Shown here: piece by piece, positions 16,546 through 24,800 of the stretch
Position numbering within the stretch: the first letter of the stretch is position 1
Layout of the letters: each line of letters begins with the position of its first letter
NCBI GenBank assembly: GCA_964619555.1
Contig: CAZUDV010000017.1
Coordinates: forward strand, 1 to 64,000
Direction of reading: 5' to 3'
Length of the DNA stretch: 64,000 bases
Source of the DNA: JAGOPY01 sp964619555
Lineage (GTDB): Bacteria > Bacteroidota > Bacteroidia > Bacteroidales > JAGOPY01
Translations under genes and position numbers: made by a program
The notes under the pieces: generated by a model
What the model was told of the DNA's origin: nothing
The model's database searches: none
Seen by the model: only the letters and a program-made list of their open reading frames with translations

Positions 16546-17424
16546 ATGAAAACAATCACCCCGCTTGCCCTGCTGATTTTCCTTTTGTCAGGCCCGATCA
16601 CCCATTACGGGCAATCACTGAAAGATACTTCCGCTGTGGATTATATGGTAATTGACCGGGCCATCCGGGAGAAGATCCACCGTTACGGCGCTGACCAGGT
16701 ACTGGTGGTAATGGATATCGATAACACCATCCTGACGGGTCATACCGACCTGGGCAGCGATATCTGGTACCAGTGGCAGGCAGGAGAGCTGGAGGTCAAG
16801 CCTGCTCCGGACCAATTGCTTACCAAGGACTGTCTTTACCGGGAAGCCATCGGGCTGTTGTACGAATTGGGGACCATGGCCCTGACCGACAGCCTGTTGC
16901 CTGGCTATATTAAAAGCTGGCAGTCCGCCGGGGTCACCCTGTTTGCGTTAACATCGAGAAGCCCGGATTACAGGACGGCAACGGAGCGGGAACTGGCCCG
17001 GAACGGAATAGACCTGGTCGTTTCCGAATTGCTGACCATCGAAGGCCGCCGGTTTTCGCTGGATTACAAGTTGGACCGGGACCTGAGTTACTCGGACGGC
17101 ATTATGATGACTACCGGCATGAACAAAGGGGAAATGCTGGCACATATCCTCGGCCGGTCGGGCAGGTCATTCAAATGCATCCTGTTTATCGACGACACCC
17201 GGAAAAACATCGACGCGGTAAAAACCCGGTATTCGGCCTGTAACGAAGCCGATATCGTACTTTTCCATTATACCAGGATACTTTCCGACAGGCTAAAAGC
17301 CAACAACAACCAGATTCTGACCCCGGAACAGGCGGAGCAAATGTCAGACGACTGGGAATTATTGATCCGAACTCTAAATATTGTATTCCCGGAGAGATTA
17401 TCCAGGTCGGATTGTGCCAATTAG
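16546..17424 (+). CDS. Exported HAD-family phosphatase-like protein (DUF2608 type)
   Basis: A 292-residue protein with a signal peptide (ITPLALLIFLLSGPITHYG) and HAD motifs: motif I VVMDIDNTILTG with the DxD pair, motif II LFALTSRSP, a motif III lysine in GMNKGEMLAHIL, and motif IV FIDDTRKNIDAV. The layout matches the DUF2608 group of secreted or periplasmic HAD proteins. The natural substrate is unknown. It stands alone, divergent from elbB, with a pair of direct repeats in its upstream region. All four motifs are intact, so an active phosphatase is likely. Confidence 0.85.
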   Translation: MKTITPLALLIFLLSGPITHYGQSLKDTSAVDYMVIDRAIREKIHRYGADQVLVVMDIDNTILTGHTDLGSDIWYQWQAGELEVKPAPDQLLTKDCLYREAIGLLYELGTMALTDSLLPGYIKSWQSAGVTLFALTSRSPDYRTATERELARNGIDLVVSELLTIEGRRFSLDYKLDRDLSYSDGIMMTTGMNKGEMLAHILGRSGRSFKCILFIDDTRKNIDAVKTRYSACNEADIVLFHYTRILSDRLKANNNQILTPEQAEQMSDDWELLIRTLNIVFPERLSRSDCAN

Positions 17425-17498
17425 TTTCAGGTATTTGTGATGATGACCCTGTAATGATGAGTAATGGAATGGCTGATTAATCGCTAAATTTGCCCGTC

Positions 17499-18023
17499 AT
17501 GAAATCTGAATTCCTCTCTATTCTCTCTATGGGTTCAGAACGGGTCGTGGCCGATCTGGCCGTGAACGTCCTGGAAACCAATCCCGATGGGTTCAAAGAT
17601 TTACTGGATCTGTGTTTCCTGGAAGAATACCCGCTCTCCATGCGCGCTTCAAGAGTGGCGCAGCTTTTCTGCGAAAAGCACCCGGAATGCATCTATCCTT
17701 ATCTGGAAGAAACCATCGATAAGGTACTGGACTCAGGGATTGACGGAGTTAAAAGGAATTTCGTTAAGATTTTCTCCGAGTTCATCGACCTTAACCGGAT
17801 CCCGGATCCCGGGACAATCCTCAATGCCTGCTTTATCTGGCTGCAGGACCCGGGGGAGAAACCGGCACTCAGAATTCACGCCATGGAACTGATCCATAAA
17901 CTCGGGAAGACGCAACCCGAACTTCTGCAGGAACTGAAAGCAACCCTGGAAATGATCGACGAATCCAGCGAGATCTCCATCCGCAACTGCGCCCGGAAGA
18001 TGCTCAAAAAAATTAGGCGTTAG
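17499..18023 (+). CDS. HEAT-like helical repeat protein
   Basis: A 174-residue, almost all-helical cytoplasmic protein starting MKSEFLSILSMGSERVVADL. The pattern of paired amphipathic helices (MRASRVAQLFCEKHPECIYP, ALRIHAMELIHKLGKTQPEL, SIRNCARKMLKKIRR) fits HEAT or ARM-type repeats. No catalytic residues. A TAAATTTG element (17485-17492) lies only six bases before this ATG, so the transcript may be almost leaderless; the alternative start at 17490 would overlap that element. Followed by a 7-bp repeat array and then the AlkD-like gene, itself a HEAT-type fold, so the pair may work together. Confidence 0.65.
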   Translation: MKSEFLSILSMGSERVVADLAVNVLETNPDGFKDLLDLCFLEEYPLSMRASRVAQLFCEKHPECIYPYLEETIDKVLDSGIDGVKRNFVKIFSEFIDLNRIPDPGTILNACFIWLQDPGEKPALRIHAMELIHKLGKTQPELLQELKATLEMIDESSEISIRNCARKMLKKIRR

Positions 18024-18026
18024 CCC

Positions 18027-18075
18027 GAAACTCGAAACAAGAAACAAGAAACAAGAAACAAGAAACTCGAAACAC
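18027..18075. repeat. 7-bp tandem array GAAACAA, seven units
   Basis: Seven units of 7 bases in perfect register (GAAACTC, four GAAACAA, GAAACTC, GAAACAC). It begins three bases after the stop at 18023 and ends nine bases before the ATG at 18085, so it fills the whole gap between two genes on the same strand. Confidence 0.93.
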
Positions 18076-18084
18076 CCTCCCATC

Positions 18085-18804
18085 ATGCGTTCCCCGGATT
18101 CCATTTACACCGACATTCTCTCTTTCTGCCAGGCTAACGAAAACCCGGCCCTTGTACAAAAGTATTCCCGCTATTTCAAGGAAGGCGGGTATGATGCCTA
18201 TGGCGTCAGTTATCCCCTCATGCAGGAGAAAGTCAAATCAATCCTCGCTGAACCGGGCATTAACCTTGACATTATATTGCAACTGAGCCGTTTGCTAATC
18301 CCAGGCACCAAATACGAAGAACCCAGCTTTGCCCTGATGCTGGTGAAAGCTATGAAAAAGCAGTACACCAAATCCACTTTCACTGAAATCGGTCATTGGT
18401 TCAATATCGGTATCCGTAACTGGGCCCATACCGACGCTCTCTGTTCTGAGATCATTTCCGTCTTCCTTCAGAAGCTGATCCCCTACGGGGATCTTAAAGG
18501 CTGGATGATTGGGAAGAACAAGTTCCAAAGGAGGGCGGTGCCGGTGTCCCTTATCAAGCTGATGAAAGAGACCCGGCTGGTGATGGAGTATGTAAGGTTC
18601 ATAGAACCTCTGATGATGGATCCGGAACGGGAAGTTCACCAGGGCGTGGGCTGGTTCCTGAGGGAGGCCTGGAAAATACAGCCGGAGCCGGTCGAGGAGT
18701 TCCTGCTGAATTATAAAAACTCTGCCCCACGCCTCATATTCCAGTATGCAACTGAAAAAATGAGCAAGGAAGGGAAAGAACGCTTCAGAAAAGAAAAGAA
18801 ATGA
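18085..18804 (+). CDS. DNA alkylation repair protein, AlkD-like
   Basis: A 239-residue HEAT-repeat protein of the AlkD/AlkC-type DNA glycosylase family (PF08713). Seen: FNIGIRNWAHTDALCSEII, KFQRRAVPVSLIKLM, and VHQGVGWFLREAWKIQPEPV, which correspond to the conserved W/D, RR and GW-LRE positions of the family. Family members excise positively charged alkylated bases. The ATG at 18085 is favoured because the upstream 60 bases are repeat array. Its last four bases overlap a possible ATG of the next gene, but the better start of that gene is 18834. Confidence 0.85.
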   Translation: MRSPDSIYTDILSFCQANENPALVQKYSRYFKEGGYDAYGVSYPLMQEKVKSILAEPGINLDIILQLSRLLIPGTKYEEPSFALMLVKAMKKQYTKSTFTEIGHWFNIGIRNWAHTDALCSEIISVFLQKLIPYGDLKGWMIGKNKFQRRAVPVSLIKLMKETRLVMEYVRFIEPLMMDPEREVHQGVGWFLREAWKIQPEPVEEFLLNYKNSAPRLIFQYATEKMSKEGKERFRKEKK

Positions 18805-18833
18805 ATTATTTTTATGATCACAATCTTTCTTAT

Positions 18834-19907
18834 ATGAAGCGATTATACTGGATATTCCTGGTATTTCCACTATTCTTCTCCTGCAAGGACGAAGGCAATC
18901 CTCCTCCTCCCCCGCCTCCGGCAGATGAATTTATCAGGGGAGCAGATCTGTCTTTTCTGCCGGAGATTGAAACTTACCAGGTTAACTTCACCGACACTGC
19001 CGGCCATGTGAAGGATGTCCTGGCCATCCTGAAGGAAGCAGGCTGTAATACCGTGCGGCTCCGTCTCTGGCACACCCCTGTCAATGAGCATTCAAGCCTG
19101 GCAGAAGTGGCAGATTTTTCCCAACGCGTAAAGGCTGCCGGGCTTAGGGTGTACCTCACTGTCCATTTCTCCGACACCTGGGCCGACCCGGGGCATCAGG
19201 CCACCCCTGCTGCATGGGAAGATTTGACGCTGTCGGTTCTGCGAGATAGTGTTTATAACTACATCTCGCGCGTCGTTACCCTAATCGAGCCCGATTATAT
19301 TTCCCTGGGCAATGAAATCAATGCCGGAATGCTCTGGGAGACAGGCAGGATCGACAACGGGGATAACTTTTTTCAACTTTTGGGCCAGGCGATCCAGGCA
19401 ACCCGGCAGTTTTCCCCGGCATCAAAAATCATCATTCATTTTGCAGGGCTTAATGGAGCGGATGGTTTTTTCAGCCGCATCAAGTCCTTTAACCTCAGTT
19501 ATGATATTATAGGGATTTCCTATTACCCATACTGGCACGGAAAGAACCTGAATACCCTTACAAGTACGATCAGCAGTCTGGTCAATTCCTACGGTAAACC
19601 GGTTCTCATTGCGGAAACAGCTTATCCATTCACCCTGGAATGGAATGACTGGACACATAATTCTATCGGGCTGGAGGAACAACTCATGCCTGAATACCCG
19701 GCCACACCGGCAGGGCAGTTGGCGTTCATGACTGAAATCCGGACCATTCTTACAACTGTGAAATCAGGAGCCGGTTTTTGCTATTGGGGCGGGGAATGGA
19801 TAGCTTTCAGGGGGCCCCAGGCTGAAGACGGCTCTTCATGGGAAAACCAGGCCCTGTTCGATTTCAGTAATCAAGCTTTACCGGTTATCAGGGTTTTTAA
19901 AAAATAA
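18834..19907 (+). CDS. GH53 endo-beta-1,4-galactanase, lipoprotein
   Basis: Starting at ATG 18834 gives a lipoprotein signal (LYWIFLVFPLFFSC, Cys at residue 17) followed by a proline-rich linker and a GH53 catalytic barrel of 357 residues in total. Acid/base glutamate is in ISLGNEINAGMLW, nucleophile glutamate in VLIAETAYPFT; GADLSFLPEIE at the N-terminus and SDTWADPGHQATP are also family-typical. It cleaves beta-1,4-galactan side chains of pectin. The GH53 paralogue and a GH2 beta-galactosidase follow on the same strand, forming a galactan-degrading set. The ORF from 18801 would place an unnatural leader before the signal. Confidence 0.92.
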   Translation: MKRLYWIFLVFPLFFSCKDEGNPPPPPPPADEFIRGADLSFLPEIETYQVNFTDTAGHVKDVLAILKEAGCNTVRLRLWHTPVNEHSSLAEVADFSQRVKAAGLRVYLTVHFSDTWADPGHQATPAAWEDLTLSVLRDSVYNYISRVVTLIEPDYISLGNEINAGMLWETGRIDNGDNFFQLLGQAIQATRQFSPASKIIIHFAGLNGADGFFSRIKSFNLSYDIIGISYYPYWHGKNLNTLTSTISSLVNSYGKPVLIAETAYPFTLEWNDWTHNSIGLEEQLMPEYPATPAGQLAFMTEIRTILTTVKSGAGFCYWGGEWIAFRGPQAEDGSSWENQALFDFSNQALPVIRVFKK

Positions 19908-19931
19908 GAGGGGGGGGATGGCTGCTACACC

Positions 19932-19969
19932 AACCTCACAGGTGACCTGTGAGGTGACCTGTGAGGTTG
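19932..19969. repeat. RAYT-type repeat cluster D between the two GH53 genes
   Basis: AACCTCACAGGTGACC followed by two TGTGAGGTGACC-type units; overall inverted ends AACCTC/GAGGTT. It lies 25 bases after the first GH53 stop and 26 before the second GH53 start, and matches the repeats around the RAYT gene at 4602. Confidence 0.9.
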
Positions 19970-19994
19970 TCCTTCCCCTAAAATCCTTACTACT

Positions 19995-21059
19995 ATGAAA
20001 ATAAATTCTCTGCATCCTGCCAGCCGGAAACTTCTTCCGGGTCTGTTGTTCCTTACCATCGGCTATCAAATTGCGGTCGCACAGGAATTTGCCGTCGGCG
20101 CTGACCTTTCCTTTCTCAAAGCAGCTGAAGATCGCGGTTTCCGGTTTAAGGAAGATAGCATAGCCAGGCCCGGCCTGGAGATCTTTAAAAACCATGGCTA
20201 TAACTGGATCCGCCTCCGGTTGTTCCATACCCCTGCCGAATTACCGAATGACCTGGATTATACCATTGCCCTGGCCAAAGCCGCCAAAGACATGGGCTAC
20301 AAATTCCTGCTGAATTACCATTACTCCGATACCTGGGCCGATCCCGCCAAGCAATATATCCCCAAAGCGTGGGAAGGAATGACCCATGACCAACTGGTCA
20401 AAGCCATCTTCGATTACTCCCGTGAAACCATGAACCGGTTCCGGGAAGCCGGTGCTTTCCCCGATATGGTGCAACCCGGTAATGAAGTCATCAATGGTAT
20501 GTTGTGGCCTGACGGAAAGATCCCGGAAAACTGGGACAATTTCGCCGAACTGACCCAATCGGCCATTAACGGCATCCTGGCCGGTTGTGGCGACCACCCA
20601 AGGCCTAAGATCATGATCCATATCGACCAGGGCGGGAATATCCATCGAACTAAATACTTCTTTGATAAACTGCTTTCATATGGCATTGATTTCGACATCA
20701 TTGGGCAGTCATATTACCCCTGGTGGCACGGTAGCCTGCTGGATCTGAAGGAAAATATGGCTTTCCAGGCTAAAACCTATAAAAAACCGGTCATCCTGGT
20801 TGAAGTGGCTTATTGCTCCGAACCGACAGAATACATGGAAAAACCGGCCCCATTCCCCGAATCGCCGGAAGGACAAAGGGAATTTCTCGAAGAAGTCACC
20901 CGGATCGTTCTGAATACACCGGATAACCTGGGCCAGGGCATCATGTGGTGGGAACCTGCCACAGCCGGGCTTGGTCATGTCGGAGCAAGGGATTTCTTCG
21001 ATGAAGAGGGTCATGTCCTGCCCGTTATTCATGTTTTTGATAAGTATACTCGATTTTGA
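19995..21059 (+). CDS. GH53 endo-beta-1,4-galactanase, secreted
   Basis: A second GH53 enzyme (354 residues) with a signal peptide ending near QIAVAQ. Acid/base glutamate in VQPGNEVINGMLWPDG, nucleophile glutamate in VILVEVAYCSE, plus VGADLSFLKAAEDRG and HYSDTWADPAKQ. Unlike its neighbour it lacks a lipobox, so the pair may place one enzyme on the cell surface and one in the periplasm or medium; this is inferred from the signals only. It is followed after seven bases by the GH2 gene, so they are co-transcribed. Confidence 0.93.
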   Translation: MKINSLHPASRKLLPGLLFLTIGYQIAVAQEFAVGADLSFLKAAEDRGFRFKEDSIARPGLEIFKNHGYNWIRLRLFHTPAELPNDLDYTIALAKAAKDMGYKFLLNYHYSDTWADPAKQYIPKAWEGMTHDQLVKAIFDYSRETMNRFREAGAFPDMVQPGNEVINGMLWPDGKIPENWDNFAELTQSAINGILAGCGDHPRPKIMIHIDQGGNIHRTKYFFDKLLSYGIDFDIIGQSYYPWWHGSLLDLKENMAFQAKTYKKPVILVEVAYCSEPTEYMEKPAPFPESPEGQREFLEEVTRIVLNTPDNLGQGIMWWEPATAGLGHVGARDFFDEEGHVLPVIHVFDKYTRF

Positions 21060-21066
21060 ACTTTTG

Positions 21067-23454
21067 ATGAAAACAAAGATCTTACTACCCGCTTTCCTTC
21101 TCATTCTCCTGACGGGTTGCAGCCGGAATGAAAATCACATGTTGATTTCCCCGGTTCGCTTTAACGACGACTGGCAATTCATTCTTTCCGCCGACAGTGC
21201 CCGGGTTTTCAATGACCATCCTTCACTTATCTGGGAAAAAGTGAAACTGCCTCATACCCCCAGGACCGAGCCCCTGATCGTCATTGACCAGTGGCAGGGC
21301 ATATGCTGGTACCGGAAGGATTTCATTTTGTCACCTGCTGAAGAAACGCAAAATCTTGCGTCTCCAAAAAATATTGTATCACAGCAATATTATCTGAAAT
21401 TCGAAGGTGCCATGAATGTCGCGGATGTCTGGATAAATGGAGTGCATAAGATCCGTCACCTGGGGGGCTTTCTGCCATTTGTCATCAATTTTACAGAAGA
21501 AGCAAAACCCGGGCAGATGAACCGGGTCATTGTCAGGCTGGACAATACCGATAATCCCATTACCGGGCCGAAACCATTGAAAGATCTGGATTTCAACATT
21601 TATGGAGGATTATATCGGGATGTATTCCTGATGATGGAAAATCCGGTCCATATATCCGATCCCTTTTACGAGAACATTCCAGGCAGCGGCGGTATTTTCG
21701 TGACCTATCCGGAGGTATCAAACGAACATGCCATCATACGGATCGCCACCCATATCCGGAACCGGGGTGTCGGCGACGAAAAAATCCAGGTCCGTCACCG
21801 GGTGATGGATGGGGGGACTGTTGTGGCAACCGGTAGTAGAGACGTTGTATACAACGTCTCTACCGCACCGGTTGCCACAACAACCGCAACCATCGAATTA
21901 TCATCCCCTCGGTTATGGTCACCCTCGGCACCCAACCTGTATTCACTGATAACAGATGTCTTCTGCAACGGGCAATTGTCTGATACAGACACGACACGTT
22001 TCGGGATCAGATGGTTCGATATCACCAGGGACCGGTTTGCCATCAATGGCGAAGAGGTGTTCCTCCGCGGTGTAAACCGGCACCAGGAATATCCGTACAT
22101 CGGTTATGCTCTGAGCAATGAAGCGCAATACCGTGATGCCCGGAAAATTAAAGAGGCCGGGTTCGATTATGTGAGATTATCGCATTACCCCCATTCGCCG
22201 GCATTCATGGATGCCTGTGATGAATTGGGTTTGCTGGTGCTGGATGCTATCCCTGGCTGGCAGTATTACAATCCTGACCCGGCTTTCCAGGATCAGGCCA
22301 TCCGGACCTGCAGGGATATGATCCGACGGGACCGGAACCACCCTTGCGTGCTTGCCTGGGAGGTGTCGCTCAATGAATCCTGGATGCCAGAACCTTTCAT
22401 CGACCGCGCAGTGGCCGCAGCCCGCGAAGAATATCCCGGTGACCAGTGCTTCACAGCAGGCTGGCAATCATATGGATACGACATTTACCTGCAGGCCCGC
22501 CAGCACAGGCTGGAACATTACCAGGAACCGGATAAACCTTATATCGTATCAGAATATGGCGACTGGGAATACTATGCGCTGAATGCAGGATTTGCCCAGA
22601 ATGAATGGAAAGACCTGTTGCCGGATGAACGAACCAGCCGGCAGTTGCCGGGAGCCGGCGAAAAAAGACTCCTTCAGCAGGCTACCAACATCCAGGAAGC
22701 TCATAACGACAACTTCAATACCCCCGCTTTTGCCGATGGTTACTGGGTGATGTACGATTATAACCGGGGATATTCGCCTGACCTGGAGGCCTCCGGGATC
22801 ATGTCCATCTTGCGTGCCCCTAAATTCAGTTACTATTTCTTCCGCAGCCAAAGGGCCCCGGATGAAATATCGCCCGATTACGCTTCCGGGCCGATGGTGA
22901 AAATAGCCTCTTACTGGGATGAAAACTCGTCTGCCGATGTCAGGGTCTTCAGCAATTGTGCAGAAGTTGAGCTGACACCGAACGGTAAAACGATTGCCCG
23001 GCAAAAACCGGACACCGGCAGGATGTGCGACAACCTGGCTTACCCACCCTTCACCTTCCGATTGGAAGGATTTGCTCCGGGCACACTGGTTGCAAGGGGA
23101 TTCGTGGAGGGAACCCTGGCTGCAACCGATACTGTAGCAACTCCCGGGATCCCATCTGCCCTGAAGCTGGTCCTTGACGAGAGTGGCCGGCCGCCGAAAA
23201 CCGGGGTAAATGATGTTCTCTTCGTTTATGCAATAATCGTTGATGAGGATGGCCAAACCGTTCCGGTTAATGATCTGGAAGTAAAATTTTCCGTCTCAGG
23301 CGACGCAGGGATCGTCAATCCGGGAAGCATTGCCCTAAGTGAAGCAGGTGTGGCCACGGCCTTGATCCGAATTGGGGATAGCGCTGGAAAGATCATCCTG
23401 GTTGCGGAGACTGAAGATTTCCATCCTATGTCGCTGGAATTTTCATCATTTTGA
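21067..23454 (+). CDS. GH2 beta-galactosidase-like lipoprotein carrying an in-frame palindrome insertion
   Basis: Starting at 21067 gives a lipoprotein signal (LLPAFLLILLTGC) and 795 residues: GH2 sugar-binding jelly roll, Ig-like domain, TIM barrel with acid/base in WEVSLNESWMPE and nucleophile in VSEYGDWEYY, and a C-terminal invasin/Big-like Ig domain (VNDLEVKFSVSGDAGIVNPG). It probably removes galactose from the galacto-oligosaccharides released by the two GH53 enzymes upstream. In the Ig-like domain, residues about 252-272 are encoded by a 62-base palindromic repeat that keeps the frame. The frame open from 20971 overlaps the GH53 gene and is not used. Confidence 0.9.
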   Translation: MKTKILLPAFLLILLTGCSRNENHMLISPVRFNDDWQFILSADSARVFNDHPSLIWEKVKLPHTPRTEPLIVIDQWQGICWYRKDFILSPAEETQNLASPKNIVSQQYYLKFEGAMNVADVWINGVHKIRHLGGFLPFVINFTEEAKPGQMNRVIVRLDNTDNPITGPKPLKDLDFNIYGGLYRDVFLMMENPVHISDPFYENIPGSGGIFVTYPEVSNEHAIIRIATHIRNRGVGDEKIQVRHRVMDGGTVVATGSRDVVYNVSTAPVATTTATIELSSPRLWSPSAPNLYSLITDVFCNGQLSDTDTTRFGIRWFDITRDRFAINGEEVFLRGVNRHQEYPYIGYALSNEAQYRDARKIKEAGFDYVRLSHYPHSPAFMDACDELGLLVLDAIPGWQYYNPDPAFQDQAIRTCRDMIRRDRNHPCVLAWEVSLNESWMPEPFIDRAVAAAREEYPGDQCFTAGWQSYGYDIYLQARQHRLEHYQEPDKPYIVSEYGDWEYYALNAGFAQNEWKDLLPDERTSRQLPGAGEKRLLQQATNIQEAHNDNFNTPAFADGYWVMYDYNRGYSPDLEASGIMSILRAPKFSYYFFRSQRAPDEISPDYASGPMVKIASYWDENSSADVRVFSNCAEVELTPNGKTIARQKPDTGRMCDNLAYPPFTFRLEGFAPGTLVARGFVEGTLAATDTVATPGIPSALKLVLDESGRPPKTGVNDVLFVYAIIVDEDGQTVPVNDLEVKFSVSGDAGIVNPGSIALSEAGVATALIRIGDSAGKIILVAETEDFHPMSLEFSSF
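21820..21881. repeat. Palindromic repeat inside the GH2 gene
   Basis: A perfect 28-base palindrome (21836-21863, core GACGTTGTATACAACGTC) is nested in 15-base inverted arms (GTTGTGGCAACCGGT at 21820-21834, its complement at 21867-21881). It looks like one of the GTAGAGACG-type intergenic palindromes common in bacterial genomes, but it lies within a coding region and is translated in frame. Confidence 0.9.
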
Positions 23455-23628
23455 CTGCAAGGATCCCCTGGTTACGGGGATTATCAAAAGTGGAATTAGT
23501 AACTGAATTGCTTGCTATTGCTCGCACTCTGGCCAAAATGATCGACCAGCCAAAAAACAAGCTTATTAGCTGACAAAAAACACGGTCGCCGCATGAGCGA
23601 CTGAACCTGGCGCTGCCCGGCCAGAGGC

Positions 23629-23666
23629 AAAAAAAAAGAGGGCACTCCCTGTTGAAGCGCCCTCTT
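23629..23666 (-). terminator. Terminator of the susCDE operon
   Basis: Read on the minus strand, AAGAGGGC/GCCCTCTT pairs around a 15-base loop and is followed by nine T. It lies 38 bases past the susE-like stop at 23705, in the convergent gap with the GH2 gene. The remaining bases 23455-23628 show no gene or other structure. Confidence 0.85.
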
Positions 23667-23704
23667 CATTATTAATTAAAAATATTGATAATAAACTACA
23701 AGGT

Positions 23705-24787
23705 TTATTTCACTTCTATTTGATAAGTCGGTTCCGGTGTGGTGAACCTGAGGTAGAAGGTAATGGTTCCGCCATCCGGGATCGGGATGTCTGCACCGCC
23801 CTGGACCAGGGTTCCGTCATCAGGGTCTTTTGCGCCCAGGTTGATATCCCAGGCGTCATTGGCCCTGTATTTGAACCGTTGGTTGGCTGCGGCCGGGATA
23901 TTCTCAATGGTCTTCACCAATTGCTGATTCGCAAGGTCCCATTCCATGTCGATATCGGAAGCCCAGCTTAGCCATTCGCCGATAACACCCCAGTTTTTCA
24001 GGGTATACGACCAGGTAAGCGCGTTGATGTCGACTTCAAACTCATAGCCGCCTGCTCCCGGAACCATCAGGTTACCGGCCCCGTTATCCGTGCTTAGCAC
24101 CCCCGTACCTCCACTTCCGTAATTCGTATGGTCCCAGTCGGGATCGGAAGTGAACTTGAATTCGAACGTGCCGCCTTCCGGAAATACAATATAGCCATTA
24201 TAAATGCCATCGCCATCGAAATCGTAGATCTTGGGCGCCGTGCCCGGGCTCCATCCCTGGTAGTCCCCCGGGACATACAGGCTTGGATAGCTGACATTGG
24301 CTGTCTCATAAGGGGTTACGGTGATGCGGACAACATCGGAATAAACCTGTGTATAATCCGTGGTGGTATTGACATAGGAGAGTAATCTCAACTCGACGTC
24401 CTGCGTAGTTTCCGGCTCAATATTCATTCCCAGGAGCACATCATTCATTTGTTTAATGGTCGGGGAATACGAGGTGGCATCGGTAATGACCAGCTTGACG
24501 ATCTTTTTGAAATTACTGTCGGCCAGTGCCATCTGCAATTCATACTTGGTGGATTCCAGCATGTTCAGATTGTACTGGGTAGCATTCCACTGGAAATCGG
24601 CGAAAACTTCGTTTTCATTTTCTTCCAGCAGGACGAATACAGAACCGCCAGTCGGATTGGTAATAGACGGTTTGACGGTCTGGCTCATGTCCAGTTTTGG
24701 GTCCTGCGTCTCCTTTTCACAGGAGTTTAGAAAACTGAACCCAATGACTGCGAGTATAATGATGATCAGGTTTTTCATCTTTTTCAT
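23705..24787 (-). CDS. SusE-like starch/glycan-binding outer membrane lipoprotein
   Basis: A 360-residue lipoprotein (signal LIIIILAVIGFSFLNSC) with an N-terminal SusE-type Ig domain (TVKPSITNPTGGSVFVLL, VFADFQWNATQYNLN) and C-terminal starch-binding-like Ig modules (LYVPGDYQGWSPGTAPKIYD, FEFKFTSDPDW, RFKYRANDAWDINLG). SusE and SusF proteins are surface lipoproteins that hold glycan near the SusC/SusD transporter. It is the last gene of the minus-strand operon susC-susD-susE, 13 bases after susD, with a terminator just beyond. Confidence 0.88.
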   Translation of the reverse strand: MKKMKNLIIIILAVIGFSFLNSCEKETQDPKLDMSQTVKPSITNPTGGSVFVLLEENENEVFADFQWNATQYNLNMLESTKYELQMALADSNFKKIVKLVITDATSYSPTIKQMNDVLLGMNIEPETTQDVELRLLSYVNTTTDYTQVYSDVVRITVTPYETANVSYPSLYVPGDYQGWSPGTAPKIYDFDGDGIYNGYIVFPEGGTFEFKFTSDPDWDHTNYGSGGTGVLSTDNGAGNLMVPGAGGYEFEVDINALTWSYTLKNWGVIGEWLSWASDIDMEWDLANQQLVKTIENIPAAANQRFKYRANDAWDINLGAKDPDDGTLVQGGADIPIPDGGTITFYLRFTTPEPTYQIEVK

Positions 24788-24800
24788 TTTTAACGATTAA

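Noticed and set aside
22549..23256. 235-residue frame on the minus strand
   Set aside because: Shadow of the GH2 gene, which has a signal peptide and catalytic motifs in the opposite frame.
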